Source: Methanoculleus sp. UBA430 (GTDB taxonomy: Archaea; Halobacteriota; Methanomicrobia; Methanomicrobiales; Methanoculleaceae). From it: a DNA stretch of 64,000 bases. This document shows, piece after piece, positions 16,507 to 24,937 of this stretch; position 1 is the stretch's first letter, and each line of letters opens with the position of its first letter. The notes under the pieces were generated by a model that saw only the letters and a list, made by a program, of their open reading frames with translations, had not been told where the DNA came from and ran no database searches. The stretch covers positions 136,346 through 200,345 of the forward strand of contig NZ_DAXW01000009.1 of NCBI RefSeq assembly GCF_002506585.1, given 5' to 3'. The position numbers were made by a program, and so were the translations under genes.

Positions 16507-17939
16507 CCCTTGATCACCCCGAGCGGCTCCAGCCGGGCGACGATCCCCGAGAGACCGGCTTCATGCACGACCCGGACCACTTCCCGGCTTGGTTTATAGA
16601 CCTCGGGCGCCTCCTCCGCGAGGGCCAGATCGCTGTGAGCACGTACCACGATGCCCTCTTCAGCGAGGTGTTCCCGGAGTTCCCTTCCTCGAAACTCTTT
16701 CTTTGCCTTCGACCGGCTGAGCACTCTCCCCGCGCCGTGGCAGGTGCTCCCCCAGGTCTTCTGCATCGCCGTCGCCGTGCCGTGGAGGAGGAAGGAGGAC
16801 GTCCCCATGCTCCCGGGGATGATCACCGGCTGCCCGATCGCGGCGTACTCGCGGGGGATGCCCGGGCTCCCGGGACCGAAAGCCCGTGTCGCGCCTTTGC
16901 GGTGGACACAGACCTCCGTCGAGACACCGTTGACGTCGTGGTGCTCGAACTTGGCGACGTTGTGCGCGACATCGTAGACAAGCCGCATCTCGTCGTAGTC
17001 GATCTCAAAGAACCCGGAAAAGACCTTCCGGGCCTCGTGCATAATGACCTGCCGGTTCGCCCAGGCGTAGTTTGCAGCGCAGACCATACCGCCGTAGTAG
17101 GCACGGCCTTCCGCGGAGTCCAGCGGAGCGCAGGCAAGTTGCCGGTCGGGAACCTCGATCCGGTACTTCCCGAGCGCACCCTCGAGCACCCGTATATGGT
17201 CAGTGGCGACCTGATGGCCGAGACCCCGCGAGCCGCAGTGGACCATGAAACAGACCTGTCCCTCGGTGATTCCGAAGACCTTTGCCGCCTCCGGGTCGAC
17301 GATCTCCTTCGCCACCTGGACCTCCAGGAAGTGGTTTCCCGCGCCGAGCGTCCCGACCTGCGGCCCGCCCCGCTGCCGCGCTTTGGCGCTGACGGCTTCG
17401 GGGTCCGCACCCGGCATCGCACCCTCTTCCTCGCACCGGACGAGGTCGGCGGCGGTGCCGAGCCCGCGCTCAACCGCCCACCGTGCGCCGTCGACCATGA
17501 CCGCGGCGAGTTCCTTGTTCGAGACCCGCATAGCACTCTTTCCGCCCACACCGGTCGGCACGGCACTAAAGAGCCTCTCGATCAGTTCCCGTTTCTTGCC
17601 GGCGAGATCCGCTTCCTTCAGGGGCGTCGTGATCAGCCGGACGCCGCAGTTGATGTCGAACCCGACCCCGCCGGGGGATACGACCCCATCGGTCATATCG
17701 AACGCGGCAACGCCGCCGATGGGAAACCCGTAGCCCCAATGGATATCGGGCATGGCAAGCGAGTATTTCACGATCCCCGGCAGGGTGGCGACGTTTGCGA
17801 GCTGGCGGACCGCCCCTTCCTCGAGCGTCTCCGCCAGTGCCCGGGAGAGGAAGAAACGTCCCGGTACCCGCATATTGGGGACATATCCAACAGGAACCTC
17901 CCATTCGAAGTCTCCGACCATATTAATTCCTTGTAGCAT
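16503..17939 (-). CDS. rtcB: tRNA-splicing ligase RtcB
   Basis: A 478-residue RtcB without an intein. It joins 2',3'-cyclic phosphate and 5'-OH RNA ends using GTP and Mn2+, sealing spliced tRNA halves. Metal and catalytic motifs are visible: GGVGFDINCGVRL (Cys ligand), HCGSRGLGH, ANYAWANRQVIMH, the HRKGATRAF region and GSMGTSSF with CHGAGR at the guanylylation site. The first ATG has GAGGGG five bases upstream; a second ATG at 17921 has AAGGA. Archease is directly upstream in the same operon. The window also encodes two intron-containing tRNAs, which are its expected substrates. Confidence 0.97.
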   Translation of the reverse strand: MLQGINMVGDFEWEVPVGYVPNMRVPGRFFLSRALAETLEEGAVRQLANVATLPGIVKYSLAMPDIHWGYGFPIGGVAAFDMTDGVVSPGGVGFDINCGVRLITTPLKEADLAGKKRELIERLFSAVPTGVGGKSAMRVSNKELAAVMVDGARWAVERGLGTAADLVRCEEEGAMPGADPEAVSAKARQRGGPQVGTLGAGNHFLEVQVAKEIVDPEAAKVFGITEGQVCFMVHCGSRGLGHQVATDHIRVLEGALGKYRIEVPDRQLACAPLDSAEGRAYYGGMVCAANYAWANRQVIMHEARKVFSGFFEIDYDEMRLVYDVAHNVAKFEHHDVNGVSTEVCVHRKGATRAFGPGSPGIPREYAAIGQPVIIPGSMGTSSFLLHGTATAMQKTWGSTCHGAGRVLSRSKAKKEFRGRELREHLAEEGIVVRAHSDLALAEEAPEVYKPSREVVRVVHEAGLSGIVARLEPLGVIKG

Positions 17940-17948
17940 AGGGACCCC

Positions 17949-18356
17949 TCAGATATCGAAGATGATATCTACCACATAAGACTCTTCGTCTTTAACGATT
18001 TCGAGCCCGAAGTAGGATACTCCCTTGATGAGCGACCCCGCGGAGTGCCGCACGGGGTCGAAAGGCTCGCCCTTGAGGGCGGCGGAGAGCCGGGTGCCCT
18101 GGATATCGACGTCGAAGGTGCAGAAAACGATGTTCTCGACGTCGGTGACGAAGAGCAGTTCCGAGAGGAGATCGATAAGGAGGGTTTCGGGGTTCTCCGC
18201 CTCAAGAGTGACCTGCCGTTCGATGCCGCGGTCCTCACAGGGGCCGTACATCACGTGGAACATGGCCCGGCCTGCTTCGGCAAAGAGTTCGGCGATCGTC
18301 GCGCCCCGCACCCGCACGAGGACGTCGGCGGTATGGTCCAGTTCCTCAAAACTCAT
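17949..18356 (-). CDS. Archease, RtcB activator
   Basis: A 135-residue archease, starting MSFEELDHTADVLVRVRG with the conserved Asp-His-Thr-Ala-Asp motif that binds calcium/metal. A C-terminal Asp-rich segment (EESYVVDIIFDI) provides the second ligand set. Archease speeds RtcB guanylylation and allows multiple turnovers. The gene precedes rtcB by 9 bases and overlaps the end of the upstream small gene, so all three are likely in one transcript. Confidence 0.95.
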   Translation of the reverse strand: MSFEELDHTADVLVRVRGATIAELFAEAGRAMFHVMYGPCEDRGIERQVTLEAENPETLLIDLLSELLFVTDVENIVFCTFDVDIQGTRLSAALKGEPFDPVRHSAGSLIKGVSYFGLEIVKDEESYVVDIIFDI

Positions 18357-18639
18357 AGTCAGGAAGATCCTCGTAGAAGATAGGAATCATCCCCCGGTGA
18401 ATGCTGCTGATGTGACGGGCCTGGTACTTCGAGATGTAGATGGTATAGTCGCCGACCGGGACCTGCAGGTCGGTCGACTTCGGCGGTTTCACCGATGTCG
18501 GCAGGAGGATCGCGCCGCTGCAGGAAGTGCTCACCCTAAAGTCACGTTTCCTCCGGAGAACGTACGTTCGGACGTCTTCTGTGACGGATATGCTTCGTGA
18601 TGGCCCTGACTCCCCAATGTCGCTCTGCATGGTAGTCAT
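18346..18639 (-). CDS. Conserved 97-residue protein of unknown function
   Basis: Not recognised. The protein has a basic centre (YVLRRKRDFRVSTSCSG) and a C-terminal half rich in beta-type residues (VPVGDYTIYISKYQARHISS). There is no signal peptide or membrane segment. It overlaps the archease start by 11 bases, so it is coupled to archease and rtcB. Coding character (no stops, GC-rich third positions) and the operon position support it as a real gene. Confidence 0.7.
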   Translation of the reverse strand: MTTMQSDIGESGPSRSISVTEDVRTYVLRRKRDFRVSTSCSGAILLPTSVKPPKSTDLQVPVGDYTIYISKYQARHISSIHRGMIPIFYEDLPDYEF

Positions 18640-18684
18640 TCATGTTTGTTCTGAGTGTAAAAAAAGAGGTATGGTGTCCGGGTG

Positions 18685-18999
18685 CTAGGTGGCCACGAGG
18701 ATACTCGTTACTACGTCCACGTACTGCTCTTTCAACTCGTAGATGGTGTTCGTTCCCTCTGCGTTCCGCCTCACGCGCAGGATGCCTATCCGGGATGCGA
18801 TCGTGCCCACCATGGATGCGACGGAGTGGTAACTGATGGAAAACTGCTCCTGCAGCTTCCCGTAGATCTGAGGTATCGTGAGAGATTTGACCTTGACGAA
18901 GAGGTTGAGGAGCTCATGCCGGATTCCGTCCCGGTCTCGTGAGAGATAACCTTTGAGTCGCGTCTCTATCTCTTTTTTGAGCTCATAGGGCGATCTCAT
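18685..18999 (-). CDS. DUF2551 winged-helix-like protein
   Basis: A 104-residue DUF2551 protein, a family found in methanogenic archaea. The sequence looks like a winged helix: LTIPQIYGKLQEQFSISYHSVASMVGTIASRIGILRVRR reads as helix-turn-helix plus wing. It may be a small transcriptional regulator; no target is known. It is transcribed in the same direction as the archease-rtcB group with a 45-base gap, and a TATA-like tatatatc lies upstream near 19025. Confidence 0.8.
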   Translation of the reverse strand: MRSPYELKKEIETRLKGYLSRDRDGIRHELLNLFVKVKSLTIPQIYGKLQEQFSISYHSVASMVGTIASRIGILRVRRNAEGTNTIYELKEQYVDVVTSILVAT

Positions 19000-19364
19000 A
19001 TGTGCTTGTGATTCGGTATTTTATATATATCTTTTCTTTTCCATCATTAAATCGGAGATTCTGCCAGGAGGACGACAATTGTCTGACGAAACCGGAGCAG
19101 AGAGTGTATAAACGAATGTATTCGAAAAATCCGGTCACAGGATTTCGTTCTTCTTTTCCCCCGGGATCGTCCTGAGATCTCTCGCGTCCGGAGGGCGTCC
19201 CTGTGGGCCCCGTTCCGGCAGATGCATCGGGGCGGCACTCAAAGGCACTCTCCCCGGGGGGACAGCCCTCGCCGGGAGTGCCGACATTATCCGGGCAGAT
19301 CCTGATTCCATCCGTATATCCATGAGCAACCCTTTAACCTTTCACAATCGTACACTGATACAGC
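19000..19364. other. Gene-free region between divergent DUF2551 and secF
   Basis: About 365 bases. The left edge holds an AT-rich run (attttatatatatcttttc near 19020) that is a good promoter for DUF2551. The rest is GC-rich with no supportable gene, and it must also hold the secF promoter. A short reverse frame at 19135-19329 has no protein character. Confidence 0.55.
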
Positions 19365-20219
19365 ATGGAATTTGCCAGATATGATATCAACAAATTCTCT
19401 CCGCGGCAGATGATAGCGCTGCCTCTCGTTCTTCTCTTCCTTGCCGTGGTCGTGCTTGGCTTCACCACGCTCACCACCGGCATGCCCTTAACACCGGGCA
19501 TCGACTTTGCGGGAGGAACGGCGGTCACGATATTTACCTCTGACAGCAGAGAGACGATAGAGGCCACCTTCGCCGAATATCCACTCTTATCAGTGGGCGA
19601 GGGGATCGGCGACGGGAAATACATCCAGTTCGGCCCCATGGACGACGACCAGTACCGGAACTTCGTCGCGCTCGTCAACGAGAACTACCCCGATGCAAAG
19701 GTGGACCAGATCGGTGAAACGTTCGGAAAGACCCTCCAGGGTCAGGCCTTTCTCGCCCTGATATTCTCGTTCATCGGGGTGGCCCTCGTGATCTTCCTCG
19801 CGTACAGGAACCCGGTCTCGTCGGGTGCGGTCGTCCTTGCGGCCATCTCGGACATCGCCATCACCGCCGCAGCGATGCAGGTCCTCGGCATCCCGCTCTC
19901 CCTCGGGACGACGGCAGCCCTGCTGATGCTGATCGGCTACTCTGCGGACAGCAACGTCCTCCTGACCACGCGCCTCTTGAAGCGCAAGGGCAAACTCGAC
20001 GAGAAACTCTCCGGGGCCTTCAGGACCGGGATCATCATGACGACCACGACGCTTGCGGCCATCGCCGCCATGTGGGCCGTCGCTACGGCAGGACAGATCC
20101 AGATCATCAGCGCGATCGCGAGCGTCCTCATCATCGGGCTCCTCGTCGACATGATGAACACCTGGATGCTGAACGCCGGGATTCTCAAAGCATACATCCT
20201 CAGGAGCGGTAAGAAATGA
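19365..20219 (+). CDS. secF: Preprotein translocase subunit SecF
   Basis: A 284-residue membrane protein of the SecD/SecF family. The periplasmic-side domain begins with LTPGIDFAGGTAVTIF, and a C-terminal six-helix bundle includes LMLIGYSADSNVLLTTRLLKRK and TTTTLAAIAAMWAV, the conserved family regions. It assists protein export through SecYEG. The length is typical of archaeal SecF. It precedes secD with an ATGA overlap, the usual archaeal F-then-D order. Confidence 0.95.
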   Translation: MEFARYDINKFSPRQMIALPLVLLFLAVVVLGFTTLTTGMPLTPGIDFAGGTAVTIFTSDSRETIEATFAEYPLLSVGEGIGDGKYIQFGPMDDDQYRNFVALVNENYPDAKVDQIGETFGKTLQGQAFLALIFSFIGVALVIFLAYRNPVSSGAVVLAAISDIAITAAAMQVLGIPLSLGTTAALLMLIGYSADSNVLLTTRLLKRKGKLDEKLSGAFRTGIIMTTTTLAAIAAMWAVATAGQIQIISAIASVLIIGLLVDMMNTWMLNAGILKAYILRSGKK

Positions 20220-21676
20220 ACCGAGAAACCTTCATCAATCTCGTCAAAGACTGGCGTGTGGCCCTGCTGCTCCTTCTTGTGATCGGCTCCCTCGTCGGCA
20301 TCTACCTGGCCCCCCCGAACCCCGAGAAGGGGCTTGAAGGGAACCTCCAGTTCGGCCTCGACCTCGAAGGCGGTTCGTGGCTGCAGATGGAGTTCCAGTC
20401 CGTCGTCGTGGCATACTCGACCGACGGATCGGTCGAAGACCTCATAGAGAACCTGCGAACGAGCCTCGAGGTGGAGGTTATCCAGATTGACGGCGACCAC
20501 CTCGAGATTCGCAAAAATGTCTCCCGTGCCGACCTTGAACCGATCTTTTCGGCATCAGGCGCCTCGATCGTCACCTACCAGGAGGGCGTATCTGCGTTCA
20601 CCGCAGACGAGGTGAAACGGATCCTGAGCGACAAGGTGAACGCCCTCGGCATGCAGGACGCCAGGATCAACCTGCTCACCCCGACGGGGAGCGAGTATCC
20701 GCAGTACGTGCGGATAGAGCTCGCCGGCGTGGATATGACGACGGCACAGGAGATCGTCGGCCAGCAGGGTGTGTTCGAGATCCGGATCCAGACCACCGGA
20801 AACGAGACCGAGCACGTCCTCTACGGGGACCAGATCACCAGCGTCGGCGTGCCGCAGAGGAACCCCGAGAACCAGCAGTGGGGCGTCGGGTTCTCGTTCA
20901 CCGATGCGGGTGCCCAGGCCTTCCGTGAGGCCGCCCTCCGGCATGGGGCGGTCGACAACCCGGGAAGCCATCACCTCGTGATGCTCCTCGACAACAAGAC
21001 CGTCTACAACGCTCCCCTCGCCGGGAACCTTGCGGCGGAACTCCGGTCGGGCCCGGTCAGGTCGCTTTCCGCGAGCACCGGGATCGGTGACACCGGGCTT
21101 GACGATGCGATGGCGCTCGAGATCCACCTGCGGGCCGGCGCCTTGCCGGTGAACGTGGAGATCGTCGGGTCCGGTTCCGTCCCGGCGGCGCTCGGTGAGC
21201 AGTTCAAGACGACCGTCTTCCTTGCCGGAATCTTCGCGCTCCTCGCTGTGGGGGCTGTCGTCTACTACCGCTACCGTGAGCCTTCGATCGTTCTCCCCAT
21301 GCTCTTCGTCAACGTCTCTGAGATTGTCATCCTGCTCGGCATCTCCCGGTTCATCGTGCAACTCGATCTCGCCACCATCGCCGGCCTGATAGCGGTGGTG
21401 GGCACCGGCATCGACCAGCTGATTATCATCACGGACGAGATTCTTCACGAAGGGCGTGTCCCGTCGCCGAACCTTTACATGAAGCGGTACGGACGGGCGC
21501 TCGGGATCATCGTCGTCTCTGCGGCGACGGTCTTCATCGCCATGCTCCCGCTCGCGCTGATGGACCTATCCACCCTGAGAGGTTTTGCCATTGTCACCAT
21601 ACTCGGTGTCCTGATCGGCGTCCTGGTCACACGGCCTGCGTACGGAAAGATTATCATGGCGATCCTCTCGAAATAA
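20216..21676 (+). CDS. secD: Preprotein translocase subunit SecD
   Basis: A 486-residue SecD. After an N-terminal membrane helix comes the conserved LQFGLDLEGGSWLQME motif, a large external domain with the NALGMQDARINLLTP segment, and a C-terminal membrane bundle with the GTGIDQLIIITDEILHE motif (the SecD equivalent of D-x-x-x-x-I-x-x-DE). The start codon overlaps the secF stop by four bases. It forms the SecDF export motor with SecF; archaeal versions lack an associated SecA. Confidence 0.95.
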   Translation: MNRETFINLVKDWRVALLLLLVIGSLVGIYLAPPNPEKGLEGNLQFGLDLEGGSWLQMEFQSVVVAYSTDGSVEDLIENLRTSLEVEVIQIDGDHLEIRKNVSRADLEPIFSASGASIVTYQEGVSAFTADEVKRILSDKVNALGMQDARINLLTPTGSEYPQYVRIELAGVDMTTAQEIVGQQGVFEIRIQTTGNETEHVLYGDQITSVGVPQRNPENQQWGVGFSFTDAGAQAFREAALRHGAVDNPGSHHLVMLLDNKTVYNAPLAGNLAAELRSGPVRSLSASTGIGDTGLDDAMALEIHLRAGALPVNVEIVGSGSVPAALGEQFKTTVFLAGIFALLAVGAVVYYRYREPSIVLPMLFVNVSEIVILLGISRFIVQLDLATIAGLIAVVGTGIDQLIIITDEILHEGRVPSPNLYMKRYGRALGIIVVSAATVFIAMLPLALMDLSTLRGFAIVTILGVLIGVLVTRPAYGKIIMAILSK

Positions 21677-21700
21677 CACCCCAACCAATAACATTTATTG

Positions 21701-21729
21701 CCCCGTTCACACACAATGTGTGAATGGGG
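21701..21729 (+). promoter_or_regulatory. Palindrome in the thioredoxin promoter/leader
   Basis: A long inverted repeat: CCCC-x-TTCACACA, spacer CAA, TGTGTGAA-x-GGGG, giving 12 paired positions interrupted by one mismatch. A TATA-like acatttattg lies just upstream (21691-21700), so the palindrome overlaps the predicted transcription start. Its right GGGG, extended to GGGGT, is also the ribosome-binding site 8 bases before ATG 21739. It could be a repressor operator or an RNA hairpin that hides the ribosome site. Confidence 0.6.
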
Positions 21730-21738
21730 TACAGCGTT

Positions 21739-22020
21739 ATGGGAAAACCGATTCTAATGGACTTTTTCGCCGAGTGGTGCGGTCCGTGCCACCAGCAGTC
21801 ACCGATCATCGATGAGCTCAAGAAGAAGATGGGTGACCAGGTCGATATCAGGAAGATCGACGTTGGTGTTGATTCCGAACAGACGCGGCAGTATGCCGCG
21901 AAATACGACATCCAGTTCGTACCAACGCTCGTCATCGAGAAAGACGGAGCTCTTATCCAGAAATTGGTCGGCGTCCAGGACCTTGCGAGGCTTGAGAGCA
22001 TCCTGAAACCACTGGTGTAA
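21739..22020 (+). CDS. Small thioredoxin
   Basis: A 93-residue thioredoxin-fold protein with the active-site WCGPC in DFFAEWCGPCHQQS, the FVPTLVI cis-Pro segment and a typical archaeal short length. It should act in cytoplasmic disulfide reduction. ATG 21739 is chosen over 21724 because GGGGT lies 8 bases upstream. The fno gene follows after four bases, so redox functions are grouped in one operon. Confidence 0.9.
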   Translation: MGKPILMDFFAEWCGPCHQQSPIIDELKKKMGDQVDIRKIDVGVDSEQTRQYAAKYDIQFVPTLVIEKDGALIQKLVGVQDLARLESILKPLV

Positions 22021-22024
22021 GTGG

Positions 22025-22675
22025 GTGAAGATCGGCATCGTCGGTGGGACCGGCGATATCGGGGAGGGCATGACGCTCCGGCTCTCTCCGAAGCACGATG
22101 TGATCGTGGGGTCGCGCGAGGAGGCAAAGGCCATCGCAACCTGCGATACCTGCCGGGAGGCCCTGCATGAACGCGATCAGGAGTGCAGCCTCATCGGCGG
22201 TTCCAACCAGCGCGCGGTCGACGAGGCGGATATCGTCATCCTTGCGATACCCTTCAAGCACGTGATTCCTATCCTGAAAGCCCTGACCGGGTTTGAGGGC
22301 AAGATCGTCGTCAGCCCCGTCAACCCGATCGAGCGCACGACTCACTTCTCCTACGCCCCTCCACCGGAGGGGTCGGCAGCGATGATGATCAAGGGGTTGC
22401 TTCCTCCGGATGCAACAGTCTGCGCCGCGTTCAACAACATCGCCGCAGAAAAGTGGCGGGCGCTCGATGAGGAACTGGACTACTCCGTCGCCGTCTGCTG
22501 CGATGACGACTCCGCGAAGCATACGGTCATGGAGATCGTCAACTCCGTCTCACGCCTCCGCGCCTACGACGCGGGGCCGCTTCGTGCCGCATCCGTCGTC
22601 GAGAGCGTCACGCCCCTCCTCCTGAACATCGCCCGCTTCAACAGGTTAAAAGACGTCGGCATCAGGTTTGTGTAA
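22025..22675 (+). CDS. fno: F420-dependent NADP reductase
   Basis: A 216-residue protein starting with a GTG: MKIGIVGGTGDIGEGMTLRL carries the Rossmann GxGxxG-type NADP loop, followed by VGSREEAKA, where the Ser-Arg pair contacts the NADP phosphate. NIAAEKW and the C-terminal segment fit Fno, which shuttles hydride between reduced F420 and NADP+ to supply NADPH for biosynthesis. The gene is directly downstream of thioredoxin. Family length is about 210-225, as here. Confidence 0.92.
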   Translation: MKIGIVGGTGDIGEGMTLRLSPKHDVIVGSREEAKAIATCDTCREALHERDQECSLIGGSNQRAVDEADIVILAIPFKHVIPILKALTGFEGKIVVSPVNPIERTTHFSYAPPPEGSAAMMIKGLLPPDATVCAAFNNIAAEKWRALDEELDYSVAVCCDDDSAKHTVMEIVNSVSRLRAYDAGPLRAASVVESVTPLLLNIARFNRLKDVGIRFV

Positions 22676-22882
22676 CCATTTTTTGCCGCCGGGGGGGAGA
22701 GCCGGTAGCCGACCCCGGCACGTTGTTCATTCTGGTGAAGCGCAAGAGATGATAGCACACGGACACCGGATTTCACGTTCTCCCGAACCGGGCTCCCGTC
22801 GACGCTCCGCCGCCCACCCCCGGGGATGCACATATCCCGGTCCACGCCAAACCATCCTGTACGATAGCCTCGGGTGCAGAAG

Positions 22883-23413
22883 ATGCTTGATCAGGAGTTT
22901 GAACGGATAGGAAAGCGGCTTTTTCAGGAAAGGCTCGTCGGAGCGAACTTCGGGAACATGAGCGTCCGCGGCGAGGGCGGGTTGTACATCACCCGGACCG
23001 GTGCGTACCTCGACTGCCGGGAGGTGCCGGTCTATGTGCCTGATGCGGGCGACGCCCCGCGTGAGGCCTCAAGCGAGTACCGGGTCCACCGGGCGGTCTA
23101 CCGGGAGACGTCTCATTGTGCGATCGTCCATGCTCACCCGGTCCACGCCGTCGCTGCATCGCTCGATGCCGATCTCATCCGGCCGGCCGACAGCGAGGGG
23201 GGGATGCTCTGCCCGACAATATCGGTCGTCACCGGGAGCCCCGGGACCGACGAGATTGCAGAGAACGTGGCGGCAGCACTCCGGGACGGCCATATCGTCA
23301 TCGTCCGGGGGCACGGGACGTTTGCCGCGGGAGAAACACTCGACGAGGCATATATCTACACCTCGATCGCCGAGTATGCCTGCCGCATCCTCTTCTTATC
23401 GGGGCGGCTTTGA
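22883..23413 (+). CDS. Class II aldolase/adducin-family protein
   Basis: A 176-residue protein of the FucA/AraD class II aldolase family. The zinc site is visible as HAHP (about residue 82) and a third His in VRGHGTFAAG; a Glu in ASSEYRVHRAVY fits the catalytic acid. Family members cleave or form fuculose-, rhamnulose- or ribulose-type phosphates, and archaeal ones are often unassigned. ATG 22883 is preferred, with GGTG six bases upstream; GTG 22874 is the alternative. The 3' end overlaps the convergent glycosyltransferase gene by 18 bases. Confidence 0.82.
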   Translation: MLDQEFERIGKRLFQERLVGANFGNMSVRGEGGLYITRTGAYLDCREVPVYVPDAGDAPREASSEYRVHRAVYRETSHCAIVHAHPVHAVAASLDADLIRPADSEGGMLCPTISVVTGSPGTDEIAENVAAALRDGHIVIVRGHGTFAAGETLDEAYIYTSIAEYACRILFLSGRL

Positions 23414-24322
23414 GGCGTTCTGCAGCTGCTCGATCTGGCGGGTCGTCTCGCGGTGAAACCCGAGAAGCATGTCGCTGATAACCCCGAACATGAAGATCTG
23501 AAACCCTATGGTGATCAGGAGGACCGTGAGAATGGTGAGCGGCAGGTGCTCGATGTTCCTGAGCCATTCGAGGACGACGTAGACGCCGATGACCCCGCCC
23601 ACGAGCGATATGAAGAGGCCGATGATCCCGAAGTAGAAGATCGGGTTGTTCATCTTCGCGAGCCGGTATATCGTCGAGAAGATCCTGGCACCGTCCTGGA
23701 GGGGGTTCAGTTTTGTGACGGTGCCGGGCCTCGCGAGGTAGCTGACCGGCACGACCGCGATCCGCTGCCCGTGCCGCACCGCCTCGACCGCCATCTCCGT
23801 CTCGATCTCGAACCCTGCCTCCCTGAGGGTCATCTGCCGGATCGAGTGGAGGGTGAAGGCACGGTAGCCGGAGAGGATATCGCTGAGGTCCCGGCCGTGC
23901 GCAATCCGGAACATGAGATTGAGGAGCTGGTTGCCGAGGAGGTTCAACCGGGTGAAGGCCCCCCCGTCGGGTTCGGCGAGACGGTCTCCGATGACGTGGT
24001 CGAACCCCCGGCCGAGAGGGTCGAGCATCCGTTCCGCATCGTCCGGCGAGTAGGTGCCGTCACCGTCGAGCATGAGGACGTAGGGGCGGTCGATGATCTC
24101 CACAGCCTCGATGATGGCGTTGCCCTTCCCCTTTCCCGCCTGGGTCCGGACAACCGCCCCCGCAGACCGGGCGATCTCGGGTGTCCCGTCGGTGCTGTTC
24201 CCATCCATGACGAGGATATGCTGAAAACCACGCTCCCTGAACTCTCCGACCAGTTCGGCTATCGTCGGGGCCTCGTTCAGCGTGGGGATGAAGATGCATA
24301 CCTCGTCGTGCTCGATGTTCAT
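23396..24322 (-). CDS. Family 2 glycosyltransferase, polyprenyl-phosphate type
   Basis: A 308-residue GT2 enzyme. The catalytic domain begins VCIFIPTLNEAPTI and has the metal-binding motif in MLDGDGTYSPDDA, then the RALTLHSI/E-type region and a second acidic segment (AGFEIETEMAVEA). Two hydrophobic helices at the C terminus (PIFYFGIIGLFISLVGGV and HLPLTILTVLLITIGF) anchor it in the membrane, as in dolichol-phosphate mannose/glucose synthases. It probably charges dolichyl phosphate for surface glycosylation. The frame continues upstream of 24322, but the ATG there fits the family and has a TATA box about 28 bases upstream, so the transcript is likely leaderless. Confidence 0.88.
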   Translation of the reverse strand: MNIEHDEVCIFIPTLNEAPTIAELVGEFRERGFQHILVMDGNSTDGTPEIARSAGAVVRTQAGKGKGNAIIEAVEIIDRPYVLMLDGDGTYSPDDAERMLDPLGRGFDHVIGDRLAEPDGGAFTRLNLLGNQLLNLMFRIAHGRDLSDILSGYRAFTLHSIRQMTLREAGFEIETEMAVEAVRHGQRIAVVPVSYLARPGTVTKLNPLQDGARIFSTIYRLAKMNNPIFYFGIIGLFISLVGGVIGVYVVLEWLRNIEHLPLTILTVLLITIGFQIFMFGVISDMLLGFHRETTRQIEQLQNASKPPR

Positions 24323-24328
24323 TGGAGT

Positions 24329-24353
24329 ACTATATCCGATTGAGCCACATAAG
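24329..24353. promoter_or_regulatory. Overlapping divergent TATA boxes for two leaderless genes
   Basis: In the 39 bases between divergent ATGs, a plus-strand actatatcc is centred about 29 bases before DUF99 (24362), and a minus-strand CTTATGTGG is centred about 28 bases before the glycosyltransferase (24322). Each box lies in the other gene's core promoter, so the two promoters should compete. Confidence 0.5.
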
Positions 24354-24361
24354 GGCTTCGT

Positions 24362-24937
24362 ATGCACGTAGCCAAACCAGGGCTCCGCGCTCTCGGTATC
24401 GCCGAGAGTTACTCGGGAAGGGAGCAGTCCACCCTTGCCGGCATCGTCATGCGAAAGGATCTCCGGATCGACGGAGCGGCCTTCGCCCGGGTGACCGTCG
24501 GGGGGATGGACGCGACCGATGCGGTCATCGGGATAGTCACCGATCTCGCTCGCCGGGACATCAACCTCATCATGATCAGCGGGAGTGTCATCGCCTGGTA
24601 TAACATCATCGACCCGGCGGCGGTGCAGGACGCGACCGGGTTGCCCGTCATCGTCACCACCTACGAGGAGTCGGAGGGACTCGCGGAGGATATCCGCCGC
24701 CACTTTCCGGGCGACGCCGGGAGGCTCGAGGCGTACCTGCGGCTCGGCGGCCGGACGCCCATCCCCCTCCATACCGGGTATACCCTCTTCATCCGCCCCT
24801 ACGGCATCTCTCACGGCGACGCCGCAAAGGTCTGCAACGACTTCACGCACGAAGGGCGGGTGCCCGAACCGCTCAGGGTGGCCCGGCTCATCGCCCGCGG
24901 GCTCGTCCGGTCGTCCCTGTGCGAGGTCAGCCCCTGA
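24362..24937 (+). CDS. DUF99 (UPF0215) protein
   Basis: A 191-residue protein of the archaeal DUF99 family, structurally related to endonuclease V. Visible family features are LGIAESYSG near the N terminus, the MDATDAVIGIV segment with its acidic residues, and the C-terminal SHGDAAKVCNDFTHEGRVPEPLR block. A nucleic-acid role is inferred from fold similarity only. The start has no ribosome site but a well-placed TATA box. The end overlaps the convergent uspA gene by 11 bases. Confidence 0.88.
   Translation: MHVAKPGLRALGIAESYSGREQSTLAGIVMRKDLRIDGAAFARVTVGGMDATDAVIGIVTDLARRDINLIMISGSVIAWYNIIDPAAVQDATGLPVIVTTYEESEGLAEDIRRHFPGDAGRLEAYLRLGGRTPIPLHTGYTLFIRPYGISHGDAAKVCNDFTHEGRVPEPLRVARLIARGLVRSSLCEVSP

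Noticed and set aside
16503..17939. Possible intein in RtcB
   Set aside because: The protein is about 480 residues with all motifs uninterrupted.
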